Origin: Unio delphinus
Lineage: Eukaryota; Mollusca; Bivalvia; Unionida; Unionidae
Direction: 5' to 3'
NCBI GenBank assembly: GCA_029339505.1
Contig: JAQISU010000097.1
Location: 2,324,501-2,388,500, forward strand
Length of the DNA stretch: 64,000 nucleotides
Position 1 is the stretch's first letter; each line of letters starts with the position of its first letter. A program made the translations under genes and the position numbers. Positions 1 to 10,529 of this stretch are shown piece by piece. A model generated the notes under the pieces. It was not told the origin of the DNA and searched no databases. It was given only the letters and a program-made list of their open reading frames with translations.

Positions 1-2
1 GC

Positions 3-536
3 TATGATCACGTCAGAGAATTTCAAACTAGACTCAAAACCCTCGCCGAGGAGTATCAAATAAAAATAAAAAAATACCGACGAAGAATCACCGCAATTGA
101 TGTTACTATGTACTCGGTGTCAGGCGTTCTCGCTGGCGCCGGAATAATACTTGCATCGGTTACAATGATTGCCCCGGTCGTAGTTCCAATTTGCATTTCT
201 GCGGCGGCTACAATCGCGGGTATATCAACCGGGATAACAAAAAAAATATCATCATGCAGCCAGAGTAAACTGCAAGATTACTTAATTCAATTTCATATTG
301 TATCAACCGCATACTCGCAATTATCCTCGATGCTATCGTCGTCACTCGATGATACATTAATATCAGATAGTGAGTTCTCAGCGATGGTCAGTATTTATGA
401 TTCCGAGATGTCAAAATTAGAAATACAACATGAATATAATAACAATGACAACACCGATGGAATTACTTCAACAAATAGTGGAGAACACGAACCCGAAAAC
501 CAGCATGATCTCAATAACCTCAACGATATAAGATAG
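3..536 (+). CDS. Polinton membrane/coiled-coil protein, 5'-partial
   Basis: The frame is open from the window edge and continues through an internal Met at 108 to a TAG at 534-536, so the start lies outside the window. The N-terminal part is a charged helix rich in Lys/Arg/Glu. A strongly hydrophobic Gly/Ala/Ile segment follows (around SGVLAGAGIILASVTMIAP), then a Ser/Gln-rich helical region. The homologous gene in copy 2 (22,379-22,968, minus) has the same order but is frameshifted. The C-terminal third was altered by a 166-bp tandem duplication (371-702) that ended this ORF early. The function is not recognised. Its position beside the minor capsid gene suggests a minor virion or membrane-associated protein. 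Confidence 0.6.
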   Translation, partial: YDHVREFQTRLKTLAEEYQIKIKKYRRRITAIDVTMYSVSGVLAGAGIILASVTMIAPVVVPICISAAATIAGISTGITKKISSCSQSKLQDYLIQFHIVSTAYSQLSSMLSSSLDDTLISDSEFSAMVSIYDSEMSKLEIQHEYNNNDNTDGITSTNSGEHEPENQHDLNNLNDIR

Positions 537-702
537 TGAGTTCTCAGTGATGGTAGGTGTCTATGATTCCGCGATATCAAAATTAGAAATACATCATGAG
601 TATAGTAACAATGACAACACCGATGGATTTACTTCAACAAATAGTGGAGAACACAAACCCAGTACAAACAAGCATGATATCAATAACATCAATGAATCCT
701 GA
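371..702 (+). repeat. 166-bp direct tandem duplication in Polinton copy 1
   Basis: Unit 1 (371-536) and unit 2 (537-702) both begin TGAGTTCTCAG and stay similar over their length. The copy-2 Polinton has only one unit. The period is not a multiple of three. Unit 1 carries a vestigial start of the downstream capsid gene (ATG at 430) that runs into TAA, and unit 2 carries the start used by the long ORF (596). Confidence 0.85.
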
Positions 703-1984
703 ATTCAGTGTGAATTTCCCTAGCCCAGTCCCCGTGAAGGAGATAGCGCTAGCAAAACTACGAGTGTATCACAGTTGGCCTAATATCAGATCGGTAGCAT
801 TTGGTGGTCAACAACCGAATAATTCCTTGGTATTTGCAAATAAGAATAAACCAGACGGGACTCCAGACTGGAACGTTGTTTCAATACCAACAAGGTCATA
901 CCAAATCGAACAAATCAATAATGAATTCGCGCGTAGAATAAAATCAATTACTGGAACAGAATCAAAAATCGCTATAACGGTTCATGAGCCGACGCTATCG
1001 TCTGCCATTGAAATAAGCACAGAAGGATACGTCGTAGATATCTATCAGAGTTCTATTAGAACCGTACTAGGATGGCCTGAATTACCACCTCGGACAGCTC
1101 ATCAAATACCTGAACCACAAAAAACTGATTATATCACCGACAGGATAAAATCTGACAATCCAGTAACAAGCTATAAAGATCACCAAGTCACTATAGATTT
1201 TTTTGGTATTGGATACCAACCAAATGGGAGAGAGACGGAAGGGGAGGAAACAGAGGGATATCATTTTGTTAACGAACCTAAAATTATTGAAAATTTCACA
1301 GCTATGAATAATGATTTTTCACTGTTGTTAATACCCTTAAATCCAGCTCTCTCACCCGAGATTAATTTATCAGCGTCGTAGAAACATGCAATAAAATTAT
1401 CGACGATATGGAAACCTTTAATTTTAAAATTATTCAGGATATATTAGATGACGATAACTCCCAATCGAGAACAAAGTTTGCAACAGACTATAAAATCCCC
1501 GTCAAAGATATTCCAACAGTCAAACTACCAGGATATAACGTACCAAAACTAAAAAAATCTCTCAATGATGCCATCGATGTTGGTTTTAAAATAAGTCATG
1601 ATGCATGGAAAAAAACAACATCACCGGAAATAAAAATCCTCAAACATAATAATGACCGAGAAGGCGGTGGTAGACATATAGCTCCGTTCAACGTGAATAT
1701 TTCAACGGTGATTGCACTCAATTTAATATGTGATGTTATCGAGGGAAGCTATCAAATAAATCTCGAACGATCAAATCAATCTCAGCAAGGATATATTCTG
1801 TATTCATTTGCACCAATAGCTCCTCCAGGATTTTTTAATAATTGAGGATCCAACTAGTCCAGTCTATATGAGGTGTCATAATGATTCGCTAACGAGAATT
1901 AATTTCAAACTCACTGACCAGTCCAATAAACTAATTGATCTACAAGATGAGGTCTTACAAATTAGTCTGTTTGTAAAATCCTAA
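596..1984 (+). pseudogene. Polinton minor capsid (penton/PY-like) protein, copy 1
   Basis: The gene lies in two main ORFs, 596-1,381 and 1,408-1,845, plus a frameshifted tail ending FVKS-stop at 1,984. It matches the copy-2 gene at 21,148-22,509 along its whole length. The first part is beta-rich, with a block around VKEIALAKLRVYHSWPNIRS and a later YVVDIYQSSIRTVLGW. The last part has a Gly-rich GGGRHIAPFNVNI segment followed by beta-strand-like sequence. This two-part beta layout fits the minor (penton) capsid protein of Polintons, but I assign it by context and general resemblance. The lesion between the two ORFs differs from the one in copy 2, so the two copies decayed independently. Confidence 0.55.
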
Positions 1985-1997
1985 AAGGATTTTCGTC

Positions 1998-2211
1998 GTA
2001 AATTGCTTGCAATTTATTGTGTGTATTTAACGGAGTTGATACTCATACTCTTAGAAATATTTGGCAAACTTGGTGTTGAGGTGATATGGATCATAATCAA
2101 TTTAGAAATTTCTTTATCCGCGCTCAGTCAATTCCACATGGATTTGTGACAATAAATTTATCAGACCCAAGGACTCGATATCATGTGGGACTTGATACAA
2201 TATTCTGTTAA
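1998..2211 (+). pseudogene. Polinton packaging ATPase, C-terminal fragment (copy 1)
   Basis: The sequence from about 1,998 matches the end of the copy-2 ATPase gene (34,926-35,127), including the Leu-Arg-Asn-Ile-Trp-Gln-Thr-Trp block, and ends in TAA at 2,209-2,211. The Walker motifs are absent because the junction with the capsid gene removes everything upstream. Copy 1 keeps four bases, after the Ser-Ile-Pro-His codons, that are missing in copy 2. This shows that copy 2 carries a frameshift there. Confidence 0.75.
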
Positions 2212-2214
2212 CCC

Positions 2215-2417
2215 ATAGCAGCAGGGAGGGCGATGACAACGACGCTGGCATATCATTGTAAGATATTCTTTTTCGTTTTTGTAATAGGGTTTTGCTTAAA
2301 AATATTTGCCTGAACGTTTGTCAAGCGACGTTGGCATTTTTTTTTGCGATTTCGTAAAAGGGTTTTGCTTAAAAAATATTTGCCTTGAAAGTTGTCTGAT
2401 TCGATCTACCTGCTGCT
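2215..2417 (+). repeat. Polinton copy 1 terminal repeat
   Basis: The segment follows the ATPase stop directly, as the right TIR does in copy 2. It contains an internal near-duplication: two blocks with GGGTTTTGCTTAAAAA and TATTTGCC, at about 2,285 and 2,350. Its outer end (2,417) is ...CTGCTGCT, the same terminal hexamer as in copy 2. The partner TIR is not in the window. Confidence 0.65.
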
Positions 2418-2499
2418 GACGTCAATATGCATACAAATACGCGTTAACTGATGTTGACGTTGCAATTAGATATTAAAGTTTTAAATTTTTTTTGAATGA

Positions 2500-3070
2500 A
2501 TTGATAAACGACGCCCATTGTGATGGCCACAACTACTACACGTTGATCCTGGTCGCAAAGAATTTACTGCAATGTATCGTGATCAGGCAATTGTTGAGCA
2601 ATTTAATCTAACACTCGCTGAACAGTTATTTTGGATGTCAAAATGTAAAGGAATAATCCACGAACAATGTTCAAAAAGATATGAGATCTAGTGAATCGGT
2701 TACAATAATATTAAGTGTTATAGCTACATTAGCTAAATAATGAGGTTACTAGTGCAATTTGTATGAAACCTTATATTGCAATAAAAAAAACAGATACCAA
2801 TACAACGACATGATTTTTTATTTTAAAAAATCCAGTAATTTAGGTAATTTCAGATATTTAAATTAACTCGGTTAATTAGAAGGCGGTAAAGAAAGAACGA
2901 CTGGTCCTATTTGGAGTGTAACTACGAATAAAATTTCAAGTGTCGCAAGATCGACGGGTTGAATTGAAATCGATATATTAGGTAGATTCAATTCCTCCTC
3001 AACGAGGATTTGTACGTGAACAATTAGTAATTCCTGAAGATGTACAATGATTATCCGCTGCACTTAACTA
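2500..3070 (+). pseudogene. Polinton integrase fragment (third copy)
   Basis: Around 2,545 the plus strand encodes the VDPGR-type second catalytic Asp block, followed by a QAIVEQFN block carrying the catalytic Glu. Around 2,880-3,060 it encodes the C-terminal tail found in the copy-2 integrase (EGGKERTTGPIWSV, then a broken RGFVREQL-like stretch). The gap of about 190 bp between them shows no match, and several stops and frameshifts are present. It lies outside the terminus of copy 1 at 2,417, so it comes from another insertion or a rearranged piece. Confidence 0.7.
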
Positions 3071-3350
3071 GCGCATAGACTTTGACTATACTCAAGACAG
3101 GTCAGCATCTCATTTTCACGCGTAAGAACAAGACTATTATCAATTGTCTTGAATTATTGTATGAATATTGCCACACCATTACTGTATTACAGCTCGCACA
3201 ATGACTTTTTTGTCGTTGTATTAATGTCATTATAAAATCAACATTGAGATTAAATTCGCGTTTAATTTTTGTTTCACACTGTTTACAACTAATTTATGTT
3301 TCTTGCTTTATCTTCGACAGCAACTTCGCTGTTGTTGCATTAGTTTCATT
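3071..3350. other. No feature seen
   Basis: AT-rich sequence between the Polinton integrase scrap and the hAT end. I see no ORF or repeat that I can support. Confidence 0.5.
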
Positions 3351-3429
3351 TAGGGGTCGGCAACCGTTTGATAATAGTGTGCCATGGTAGGAATTCTAAT
3401 TTATCCAGCGTGCCAACAACCTATATTCC

Positions 3430-4465
3430 TATAAGTCTACCTCAATCAATGAATCAATCCTCTCTGCGCCGTCTGGTGCTTGAGGCAACAGCAAGGGAGC
3501 ACCATTTCCGTCTGTCGGCAGCTATAGCTGGGGCGGTCTGATAGGTGCAGCCTCTGGTCTTAAGGTCTCTCTCCACTGTTCGTCGCCAGATCTCTTTGGG
3601 TCTGCCACGGTTCCTTTTCCCCTGTGGGGTCCATCTCAATGCCACCCTTGGTAGTGAGTCAGGGGGCATTCTGCAGACATGGCCGAGCCATCTCCATTGC
3701 CGAGTTGAAATGATCTCAGAGATGGTGCTTCCACCCGCTCTGTGCCAAAGTTCCTCATTTGAGATTGTGCTTGGCCAGAAGATCCTCATGATGCGTAGCA
3801 GGCATTTGGTTTGAAACACTTCGAGCTTGTGTTCTATGTTCGCAGTGGACTTCCAACACTCTGAGCATTACAAAAGGACGCTCAACACGTTGCTCTTGAA
3901 GATACGGATCTTCATGTGGACGCTGAGGTTTCTTGTCCTTCATATGGGCTTCAGCATTGCGAAGGTCTGGTTGGCCTTGACGATTCTTGTGACGACTTCC
4001 CTTGTGCTATCGCCATCCGTGGCGACCTTACTGCCCAGGTAAGTGAAATCATCTAGTTCTTGTAGGGGCTGGTCGTTGATGGTGATTGGATTGCCCACTC
4101 TAGAATTCTTCCTCAGGACCTTGGTCTTCCCTATGTTGACTTGAAGACCTATGGTATTTGCTGTCTGTACCAACTGTTGTGTCTTCTGTTGAATATCCTG
4201 GTGTCTGCTTGCCAGCAACCCGATGTCGTCGGCATAGTCCAGGTCATCCAGCATTGAGGTCAACGTCTACTGTATTCCATGCCTCTTGCCCTCTGTGGTG
4301 CGGCGCATGATCCAGTCAATGGCCAGTGAGAAGAGAATTGGAGAGAGAATGCATCCTTGCTTCACTCCGGTTTCCACCTTGAATGGTTCAGTGAGTTGTT
4401 TGTTGTGGATTACTCTGCACTCATCAGAGTTCTCGTACAGGGACCTGATGACATTGACAATTTTC
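3430..4465 (-). mobile_element. Non-LTR retrotransposon fragment (RT C-terminal half)
   Basis: Read on the minus strand from about 4,460 it encodes late RT motifs (VETGVKQGCILSPILFSLAI, then LDYADDIGLL with an intact YADD), then a thumb/connection region. It finishes with a Trp-rich C-terminal block (RWRWLGHVCRMP...GKRNRGRPKEIWRR) ending at 3,454. Stops and frameshifts occur, for example near 4,263 and 3,940. It lacks the endonuclease and early RT motifs, as in a 5'-truncated insertion. The clade is not certain; the C-terminal WxGH...RGRP block is shared by several LINE clades. Confidence 0.8.
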
Positions 4466-4959
4466 TACCTACTCTACCATATATTTACATATTATATAAA
4501 TCCTCGTATATATAAAACTACTATTATAACAAATAAATTTGATCTTGAATTTATTTTTTTAATGTTTAATTTAAGAAATTGACCATAAAAACTTCAATTG
4601 AATGTAATTATTCTGTATCAAATAATGTGTGCCTTGTCCTGGCATTCTCTTGTTTAATTGCTCAATATCAGGTACATATTTGGTCACTCTCAGCTTCACA
4701 CAGGCGTCTGAGTGTTCCGGTGTTAGGCGACTTCTTTGTGGACTTTAAACAGCTGTCATATAAGAAAAAATCTGTTTACAAGTATAAGTTGAAAATAAAG
4801 CTGAAAGTAGAGCAAATGCAACTTTCCTCAAAACAGATGAATGCTTCAGGGGGGATGTCCAACAGTTAAAAATAGCAGCTGACTTTTCTAAGCATGTTCT
4901 TTCCAGAGATTTCCTCAATTCGGTAAATTATGATGTCCATAATTCAGATGTCTTAATTT

Positions 4960-6430
4960 CAACATGCTGCATTTCACAGTCGTCAATATCCATCCACCTA
5001 AAAAGATTCAGATCTAATTGGCTAGCAGTCAGATCAAGCAAGTCAGGCTTGATGGGGTATCAAAATATTGGTCCATGAATTCGAAAGTCTTGACTTCCGT
5101 TTAGCAAACTCCACTTTAAGTGTTTCTATGAACTTCTGAAGTTCAGCTGTAATCACTGTAAATCGATTTTAATGAGCCTTTACAGTTTGGAAGTACTTTA
5201 ATGTTTTGTCACTAATATCACGGCAAAATATGTGCAATTTCAACGCAAATCCTTTCCAGTAGCCAAACCCTTCAAGTACCGTTTTACCTTGTCTTTGTAA
5301 ATGCACGTTAAACTCATTTAAAAGTGTCGTTATGTCTGTAAGAAACATCAGTTTCGACAGCCATCCCTCATCATTCAATTCCGGAAAATGTTCTTTTTCA
5401 TCAAGAAACGCCTTAATTGCTTCCAGAAAAGAAGCGATCTATTCATGACTTTACCTCGACTAAGTCAACGAACATTGCTGTACAATAGAAGACCTGCAAA
5501 TTCACTCTCAGTTTCTTGTAGAAGAGACTTGAATTGCCTGTGAATCAATGAAGAGCGGGAAACTATAAAGTTAACATCAGTTGCCATCACCGAGTGCAAG
5601 TCCAATGATAAGATCTTTGCACACAAACTCTCCTGGTGTATAATGCAATAGATGTTCAATAGTCGACGTCCAACGTATTCTAAAGAAGTTTGACAAATCC
5701 TTTCTTTTTGCCAAGCACTGCAGCATTATCATCAATTGCTACACATAATTATTTCTTCAACCCGATGTTCTGATTTTTAACATAGCTTACGAATGCAGTC
5801 AGAATGTCATCTGCTTTGCTTGTATCATGAAGAGCTAACAAGGATTATTTTCACAATATCGTGCGACTACAGCTAAGCGTGACAAGTCATCCAAGTCAAC
5901 GCTTTCATCACGAACGACACTAAATACAATAGCTTGATTTAATCCAGTCGTTTGTTTAACTGTTGAATTTTAAGACAAATCAGTTATGCGTCTGTCAATT
6001 GATCTTTCAGAAGTTGGCATTTCTCGAATCAGAATTGGAATAGTTTCTTTATTTTGTAAATCACTAAACCGACTTTCAACACTGCGCGAAAAAGTGTCTT
6101 TGATGTACTCTCCATCTGTAAAGGTTTGCCTTTAGAAGCCACACAATTTTGTAACTACATTCAGTAGCTATATTCATCATTCCAACTGCTTGACTCAAAA
6201 TACTAGTTTGTTTCTTGAAAACAGAAATAACCCTTTTAAAGGCTTAACATTTCTCTTCAGAGGTTTTTAACTTGGATTGATATTTAGTTTCATAGTGTCT
6301 TTGTACACTGGACGTGCGACACACAACACTTTCACAACAGAAATCACAAACAGCAGGATCCTTTTGTTGTATAAATTCCTATTCTTTTGTCCAAATATTT
6401 TTATGGCCGTTGATCAAGTTTTTGCTTTTT
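4960..6430 (-). pseudogene. hAT transposase remnant
   Basis: On the minus strand, pieces of a hAT transposase follow in order. First is a Cys/His zinc-finger-like N-terminus (VCDFCCESVVCRTSSVQRH, about 6,310). Next is an IDDNAAVLGKKKGFVK block (about 5,720), then IIHQESLCAKIL (about 5,640). Last is the conserved WLSKLMFLTDITTLLNEFN block (about 5,350). They lie in several frames with many stops. The order and blocks resemble the ZBED/GTF2IRD2-like hAT group. The C-terminal dimerisation region is not recognisable, probably lost to the LINE insertion. Confidence 0.65.
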
Positions 6431-6965
6431 TTCTTCCATTTTAAGGGCACTGTATTACTAATATTATCGTTTGGATAATATCACGTTTTGTGCACCTGTA
6501 AAAAGTTGTAAAAATATATGCAAATAGGTTGAAATTATAGTAAATTATAAGAAAATCATCAGTTTAGCTAATTCTGAAAGATAACATTTAATAATGCTCC
6601 TTGCAAGAACATAACAAATAGCAATGAAACTATAAACGTTTAACATATTGGCTTCGTCCGTCAGTAGTGGCAGTATATAATGACTGGTGTAGCTGCTTCG
6701 TCTCCACATTAATATAACCTGCTACTGGCCAGTGAAAGCGGATGTGTGGCGAGACATAGATAATGCAATAAATATTAAGAATATGATAAGGCGCCGTCAT
6801 GAGCACGCATCAGCCATCATGCTGGCGTACGTTGTTTTGATTTGCATTGAAAACAATCTTTTCCCCACATATTACCTTTGGGGGGGGGAGGGGTCTTTCG
6901 CGTGCAATTGAAAATCGCTCTGCGTGCCAAGGTTGGCACGCGTGCCGTAGGTTTCCGACTCCTGG

Positions 6966-8330
6966 AACTTCGATTAATTTTTTCTGTGTAGTCTATGATA
7001 ATCCTCCGCAGCTTTGAGGCTGTTCTCACTCGAGACACTGTTAGATAAATTAAGTTTGACCATTAGATACGATAATCAACAATCAAAAGAACTCAATCAG
7101 AAATAGTTAGTCCTAATTGTCATTGAATATTCTAGCGTCCATGAAGTGTTTGACACGAGGTGAGCACAGGTTACCGAACAAATGTCCACTTGAGCTGCTT
7201 CAGCATCCATGGTGGTAGGTTAATGGAGTCAAGAATGGTTATGAACATCACAATTATAAGCAGTTACCAGGGGTTGCAATATTGAGTGCAGGCAGACTAC
7301 CTCTAGAATGTCTACTAGCAACGTCTTGTCCAGAGCTCCTAAACTGTATCCAGTTAAGGAAGCAATAAGAAATCTGATGATGAATTCGTCCCACAAAGTT
7401 GTTCCAAACTGGTTCGAAGTTTAGAGTCACCTTAACTTGATGATGGGCTACAGTCATTGGGTAAGAGGTCTTGATTGACAAATCAGGTATATTCTTGCTC
7501 TGTGGTATAACAAATGGGTGAGACAAGGCAGGGATACCACCTCAGACTGTTCTGTATCAACCCCATGGCAGCGATGCATTCAGAAAGGGCCTCTATCAGG
7601 CAGGACATGGGGAAACATTAGTTTAAACCAGTTACTCCTCTAGGGTATCTGATGGACTGTTTTTAGCAGTAGACTCAGAAGGCAGTAGATGACTATCCAC
7701 AACCCTAGAGAGCTTGGAAAATATCCATTCCTGTCCTATTGATTTATCCAATATCAATATGATATGTATATCCACAGCCCACACCAATGACCTCACTATC
7801 ATATGGTCATGGTCCATCCAGAAATCCAAGGCATGTTGGAAAACGAAAACTCGATATCTTGTAGTGAAAGGCCACACCTCATAGAGATTTAGATAAATAA
7901 TATATAAGGTGGGATCTAGTCTCCTTCCCTAATCTGGCTATTTGACACTAATTTTGAAATGGAGTCTGTGTTCAAAAACTGGGTACATAATATGAAAAGG
8001 GTTTGTGCATTCTTTGCTACCAAAGGAATGTGAATTAAAATGATTTGTAATGAAGAATAATATGAATCAACATGAATTTGTAGCCACAATTATGACAAGA
8101 TAGGGAAAGTTCACCAAATACCCAAGCATGAAAATAGGCACAATCAAATTTTATTTTTGTCTTCTAATCACTAATGTTAATGGAATAAAGAAGGATAAAA
8201 GCAAATAGCATACAACATGCAAGCATTTTCAAATTCAAATAATTCAAGAACATGTGGGAGCTTAATAAACTGATTTAAAAGCAATTTGATCAGGATATGA
8301 ATGAAAACCAATATGAACTAATGTGTATCA
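6966..8330. other. No gene recognised
   Basis: The region holds two modest minus-strand ORFs (7,254-7,526 and 7,632-7,877), neither of which I recognise. Their composition is unremarkable and neither shows a start context or a conserved motif. I treat them as chance or unidentified repeat sequence. Confidence 0.4.
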
Positions 8331-8334
8331 ATGT

Positions 8335-8530
8335 AATGGTTGTAGGATTTTACGCCATGTTTCAGCAAAAGATAGGCTAAACATGGAGGCCAGTATTAAT
8401 GGTGGAGTAAGAACCCAGGAAACCCCCAGAAAGAACCACCAACCCACGAGAAGCTACTGGCAAGCTTTCTCACATATCCATATTAGTTGAATCTGTGATT
8501 CGAAACGACGCATAGGGGATGTGGCACTTA
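8335..8530 (-). mobile_element. tRNA-derived SINE, copy 1
   Basis: The reverse complement aligns along its length with the SINE at 62,240-62,455. Shared blocks are AAAGCTTGCCAGTAGCTTCT, then CCACCATTAATACTGGCC, then TAGCCTATC and a final ATGGCGT segment. The tRNA-like head (TTTCGAATC B-box-like) lies at about 8,505. The TAATACTGGCC core resembles molluscan SINE cores. Confidence 0.75.
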
Positions 8531-8587
8531 TCCATAACGGAGATCGCTTTAGACCCCCCTCCCCTCCGGTCATTCGGGGCCCTCTGT

Positions 8588-8745
8588 ATTAATGTGTACT
8601 AAAGTGTATTAATGTGTATTAATGTTTTCTTATATATACTGATTTGCACTAATGCGTATTCGTGTGTAATAATGTGTTTTAATGTCTACTAATGTGAACT
8701 GGTGTGCATAAATATGTATTAATGTGCACTAATGTGCAGTTAGAA
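8588..8745 (+). repeat. Degenerate about 12-bp tandem repeat
   Basis: About a dozen imperfect copies of a unit like TAATGTGTACTA/TAATGTGTATTA follow each other, with substitutions and small indels. The array lies between the SINE and the 3' end of the LINE relic at 8,760-10,525. Confidence 0.75.
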
Positions 8746-8759
8746 GATATTGCTAACAT

Positions 8760-10525
8760 TGTTGGCATCCTTTAGAATCGACAGACAATGGATATGCGCC
8801 CATGACAGATGTCCCGGTTAGTGGCTGTTCAGCATCTGCAGCGGCTATGTAGCCCGTCACGGCAGTGGCAGTACTTGCTGCATTTTGAAAGATGAGTCTG
8901 GTTTGTGTTGGAGCTGCTTCTTCTCTCTCATAGATCGCTTTTCATCAGCTAGGAAGCATAGCTTGTCCTCACCAGTTTTTAAACCAGTGATCATATACAG
9001 TTGCCAGCTGGGTCTGTCTAGAGCAAACTCTACCCACCCCGATGTTGACTTCGATGTCAAAGGCTTTTATGTCATGCTTGCAGCAGACATCCTTGAAGTG
9101 GAGATGTGGCCATCCGATTGATCTTTTGCCAGAAGCAAGTTCCGAATAAAGAAGTTCTGAATAAAGAAGGTCTTTGTGGATTTCTCCATCATCCATCTGA
9201 CGTACTTGGCCCAGTCAGAAGATGCAACATTGGCAGAGGAGCGTGAACATGTTGGGAATCTTAGCACGTTCAAGCACCTCGTTGTTTGTTACTCGATCAC
9301 TCCAAGTGATCTCGAGTATGAGTCAGATACATCACATGTGTAAGGCGATCAATCTTTTCTGTTGTGAGCTGTACAGAGTCAGGTTTCACTGGCATACAGA
9401 AGAGTGCTACACCGGCACATTACATGGATATCCTAGTGTTCAGGGTCTGCATACTGTTGTTCCAAGCTTTTTGCAACAACATGGAGAGTTGTTGATGCCT
9501 TTTATATATGCTTGTTGAGCTCAGCATTGAGCAATAAGTTGTTGGTGATGGTTTTAACCAAGGTAAGTGAACTGACTGACTAGTCTAATTTCATAGTTGT
9601 TCTTGATAATGCTTGAGGAGTATGCATTCTGAGCCATTATATTTGTTTTCTTTAGGCTGATGGGCAGCCAAAAATCATTGCATGCATTAGCAAAGTGATC
9701 CATCAGGTGCTATAACTCAGCTTCTGTGTGTGTGGCTAGAGCGGCGTCATATGTGAATAGTATGTCCCTGAAGGATGCTTCACACACTGTGCTGTTTGCC
9801 TTTAGTCATGACAAGTTAAACAATTTGCCGTCTGATCGAGTATGTAGATAACTTCCTTCTGTGGACATAACAAAGGCATGCTTGAGAAAGAGAGCAAAAT
9901 AGATGCCGAAGAGGGTGGTGGCTATGATGCAGCACTGTTTCACTCTGCTGAGGATGTTGAAAGAGACAGACATTGAACCACCATACTGCACTGTGCCTTT
10001 CAAGTCAGCGTGAAAGAACTGGATCATGCTTGGCAGCATTGGAGGGCATCCTATCTTTACCAGGATTGTAAAGAATCCATCTCTGCTGATAATATCGAAC
10101 ACCATGGTGAGGTCTATCAAGGCCAGGAAAAGGTGTTTGTGTTGTTCTCTGCATTTCTCCTGCAGCTGCCTGATCGAGAAGATCATGTTGATAATGGACC
10201 TCTCAGTGCTAAACTCACACTGTGACTCTGGATATATTTTGTCAGCAAGCATCTGCAGTCTGTTTAGGATGACGCATGAGAAGACTTTGCCCACGAAGCT
10301 AAGAAGGGGTATGCCCCTGTAGTTGTGCAGTCACTTCTGTCGCCTTTGTTCTTGTACAAGGTTACGATGTTGGCATCTCTCATGTCCTGATGCACTGCAC
10401 CCTCATCCCATCACTGGCAAAGGAGGTTGTGTAGGTTTGTGAGCAGCACAATGCAACCACATTTGATGACTTCTGCTGGGATGCCACCCTTCTCTGGGGC
10501 TTTACTTAAGGTCTTCTTTAGTTGG
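8760..10525 (-). mobile_element. Non-LTR retrotransposon relic (RT and C-terminus)
   Basis: On the minus strand from about 10,520 there is an early RT block (KAPEKGGIPAEVIK), then NIVTLYKNKGDRSDC, the long ORF 9,806-10,294 with FLALIDLTMVFD (motif A) and a degraded motif C region. The expected ADD of motif C is changed to a T-Y-D (FTYDAALA). The C-terminal part (about 9,200-9,000) has the DGEIHKDLLYSEL and SGKRSIGWPHLHFKDVC blocks, and a C2H2-like tail follows. Many stops are present. It resembles the LINE group whose copies are often annotated as craniofacial-development-protein-like pol genes. Confidence 0.75.
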
Positions 10526-10529
10526 TATT

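Larger units (their letters stand above)
1..2417 (+). mobile_element. Polinton/Maverick copy 1, right-terminal remnant
   Basis: The segment carries the same genes as the complete Polinton at 20,839-35,399: the membrane/coiled-coil gene, the minor-capsid-like gene and the last part of the packaging ATPase. It ends in a terminal repeat finishing ...CTGCTGCT at 2,417. Read inward from that end, the terminus (AGCAGCAGG..TCGAATC.GACAACTTT) matches both ends of the complete copy. The gene arrangement differs. In the complete copy the capsid gene and the ATPase point outward toward opposite TIRs. Here the capsid gene end is joined directly, in the same orientation, to the ATPase C-terminus. The left part of the element lies outside the window. 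Nucleotide divergence from copy 2 shows an older or different subfamily copy. Confidence 0.8.
3351..6965 (-). mobile_element. hAT-family DNA transposon relic
   Basis: The left end reads TAGGGGTCGGCAACCG. The right end, read inward on the minus strand, is CAGGAGTCGGAAACCTACGG. These are imperfect inverted copies of the CAGGGGTCGGCAACC-type terminus common in hAT elements. A broken hAT transposase lies between them on the minus strand. A LINE fragment (3,430-4,465) sits just inside the left terminus and probably replaced the transposase 3' end. I do not see a clear 8-bp target duplication (gtttcatt versus gaacttcg). The element is old and inactive. Confidence 0.65.

Noticed and set aside
3545..3814. 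Plus-strand ORFs opposite the LINE at 3.4-4.5 kb
   Set aside because: Shadows of the minus-strand RT coding sequence.
7254..7877. Two minus ORFs of 90 and 81 codons
   Set aside because: I could not match them to any retroelement or gene block; composition and length are compatible with chance.
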